Assembly: GCA_023419875.1 (NCBI GenBank)
Contig: JAEZXM010000444.1
Span: 1-7,701 of the forward strand
Direction: 5' to 3'
DNA length: 7,701 nt
Origin: Pseudomonadota bacterium
GTDB taxonomy: Bacteria; Myxococcota; Myxococcia; Myxococcales; Anaeromyxobacteraceae
In this document: positions 6,700 through 7,701 of the stretch, in pieces
Layout of the letters: each line of letters starts with the position of its first letter
Position numbering within the stretch: the stretch's first letter is position 1
The notes under the pieces: model-generated
Told to the model about the DNA's origin: nothing
Database searches by the model: none
The model's input: the letters and a program-made list of their open reading frames with translations, nothing else
Translations under genes and position numbers: made by a program

Positions 6700-7557
6700 G
6701 TGTCCCACCTGCCTGCGCTCGCGTTGCTCCTCGCGCTGAAGTCCATCGCGGCGCAGGCCCCAGCACCGCTCCTCGAGTCCCTCGCCGCCGCACCGGCCGG
6801 CGGCCCGCGCGCGGCGGCGGCCAGCCGCGCGCTCGTCGGCGTCCGGTACGTCCGCTCCGCGCTCGGAGAGGGCCAAGGGCCGGATCCCGATCCGCGCTTC
6901 CGCCTCGACGCCTTCGATTGCCTCGGCTTCGTGGAGACGGCAGTCGCGCTGGGGAGCGCCCGCTCGCTCGACGAGGCGGCGCGGGCGCTCGACGACATCC
7001 GCTATCAGGGGTCGCCCGCGCTCGGCGCGAGGAACCATGAGGCCCAGTCGCAATGGATCCCGGCGAACCTCGCGAAGGGCTGGATCGTCGAGCTCACCCG
7101 GCCGCTCGCCGGCGAGCGGGCCGTTCCGGCGCCGATCGAGTTCACCTCCGAGCGATGGAGTGCGTTGCGCCGCGCCGGGCGGGCGATCGGTGGGCTGCCG
7201 GCGGCGCGAGCGCCCGTCGGGACGTTCGAGCTGTGGGCCGTCGCGCCGGCGGATGTCGCCGCGCTCGCCCCGCGCATCCCCGACGGCACGCTCGTCTTCG
7301 TCGTCCGCGAAGACATGCCGGGGCGTTCCACCCGGATCTCGCACGTGGGGCTCCTCGTCACCGGGCCTTCGGGCGGGCGCTCGGTCCGCCACGCGACGAC
7401 CTGGCCCGGGCAGGAGCGCGTAGTGGAGGAGCCGCTCTCGGTCTTCATGGACCACCAGCGCCGCGGAAAACCTGGCTGGCCACTCGTGGGGTTCGCGCTG
7501 TTCGGCCTGCCGGACCAGAGCGCGCGCGTCGCTGCCCTGATGGCCGATCCGACGTAG
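6700..7557 (+). CDS. exported DUF1460-family cysteine hydrolase (NlpC/P60-like)
   Basis: A 285-residue protein with an N-terminal signal peptide (LPALALLLALKSIAAQA, likely cleaved after residue 20), so it acts in the periplasm or outside. Residues about 70-82, DAFDCLGFVETAV, contain the candidate nucleophile Cys74 in the DUF1460 motif (usually fDCvTFVE). RNHEAQSQWIPANLAKGW (111-128) is the second family block, and ISHVGLLV (213-220) with the candidate catalytic His215 is the third. RHATTWPG (230-237) and the LSVFMDHQ stretch complete the pattern. Family members are papain-fold amidases acting on peptidoglycan peptides; that activity here is inferred. The only start in the open frame is GTG 6700, because an in-frame TGA lies at 6658-6660. 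No strong ribosome-binding site precedes it. It is transcribed away from the inositol operon. Confidence 0.85.
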   Translation: MSHLPALALLLALKSIAAQAPAPLLESLAAAPAGGPRAAAASRALVGVRYVRSALGEGQGPDPDPRFRLDAFDCLGFVETAVALGSARSLDEAARALDDIRYQGSPALGARNHEAQSQWIPANLAKGWIVELTRPLAGERAVPAPIEFTSERWSALRRAGRAIGGLPAARAPVGTFELWAVAPADVAALAPRIPDGTLVFVVREDMPGRSTRISHVGLLVTGPSGGRSVRHATTWPGQERVVEEPLSVFMDHQRRGKPGWPLVGFALFGLPDQSARVAALMADPT

Positions 7558-7570
7558 CAGACTTCCGGGG

Positions 7571-7587
7571 CGTGGCGGTCGGCCACG
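7571..7587 (+). terminator. hairpin terminator after the DUF1460 gene
   Basis: CGTGGC (7571-7576) pairs with GCCACG (7582-7587) around GGTCG, 13 bases after the stop codon. It is followed by TGGTTGCTT, a weak T-rich stretch. A second, outer pairing, ACTTC (7561-7565) with GAAGT (7614-7618), could enclose it. Confidence 0.5.
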
Positions 7588-7628
7588 TGGTTGCTTCGCG
7601 CACCTCGTGTGCCGAAGTTCTTGCGCGA

Positions 7629-7677
7629 GGGGGCGGGGGGCGGAGGGCGGCGTCGGGTCGGCGGCGGGGGGGGCGGG
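7629..7677 (+). repeat. G-rich tract with G-quadruplex potential
   Basis: The plus strand carries G-runs at 7629-7633, 7635-7640, 7645-7647, 7655-7657, 7666-7673 and 7675-7677. The first four are separated by 1, 4 and 7 bases and fit the usual G3+N1-7 quadruplex rule. The tract lies beyond the DUF1460 terminator, in a gene-free stretch that reaches the window end. No gene is visible in 7558-7701. Confidence 0.6.
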
Positions 7678-7701
7678 CGGCGCGGAAGCCGCAAAACCCC
7701 C

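Overview
The window is very GC-rich, almost every third codon position is G or C, and GTG starts are common. The gene set (maltoporin-type outer-membrane porin, lipoprotein, stand-alone receiver, inositol-phosphate synthase) fits a Gram-negative bacterium of the Myxococcota (former Deltaproteobacteria), perhaps near Anaeromyxobacter. That placement is an inference from composition and gene content only. No mobile element, CRISPR array, rRNA or tRNA gene was seen.

Layout. Positions 1-251 (+) hold the 3' end of an unrecognised gene. Positions 427-1668 (-) encode a LamB-type sugar porin followed by a strong hairpin terminator; no maltose transport genes lie beside it. A 694-base gene-free stretch (1669-2362) separates it from a divergent lipoprotein gene (2363-3256, +). 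This stretch holds candidate promoters and two strong inverted repeats. A single-domain response regulator (3337-3720, +) follows the lipoprotein gene and ends against a convergent operon, with a hairpin between them.

The core of the window is a three-gene minus-strand operon read from 6550 down to 3747: inositol-3-phosphate synthase, a CDP-alcohol phosphatidyltransferase with the full catalytic motif, and a metallophosphoesterase. Together they can be read as a route from glucose-6-phosphate to phosphatidylinositol: the synthase makes inositol phosphate, the transferase joins it to CDP-diacylglycerol to give phosphatidylinositol phosphate, and the phosphoesterase would remove the phosphate. 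The last step is a prediction. Between the first two genes, the operon RNA can form an 11-base-pair hairpin that buries the only good ribosome-binding sequence and ends directly at the start codon of the transferase gene.

Divergent from the operon (6700-7557, +) is an exported DUF1460-family cysteine hydrolase, probably acting on the cell wall. Its hairpin terminator is followed by a G-rich tract with G-quadruplex potential that runs to near the window end.
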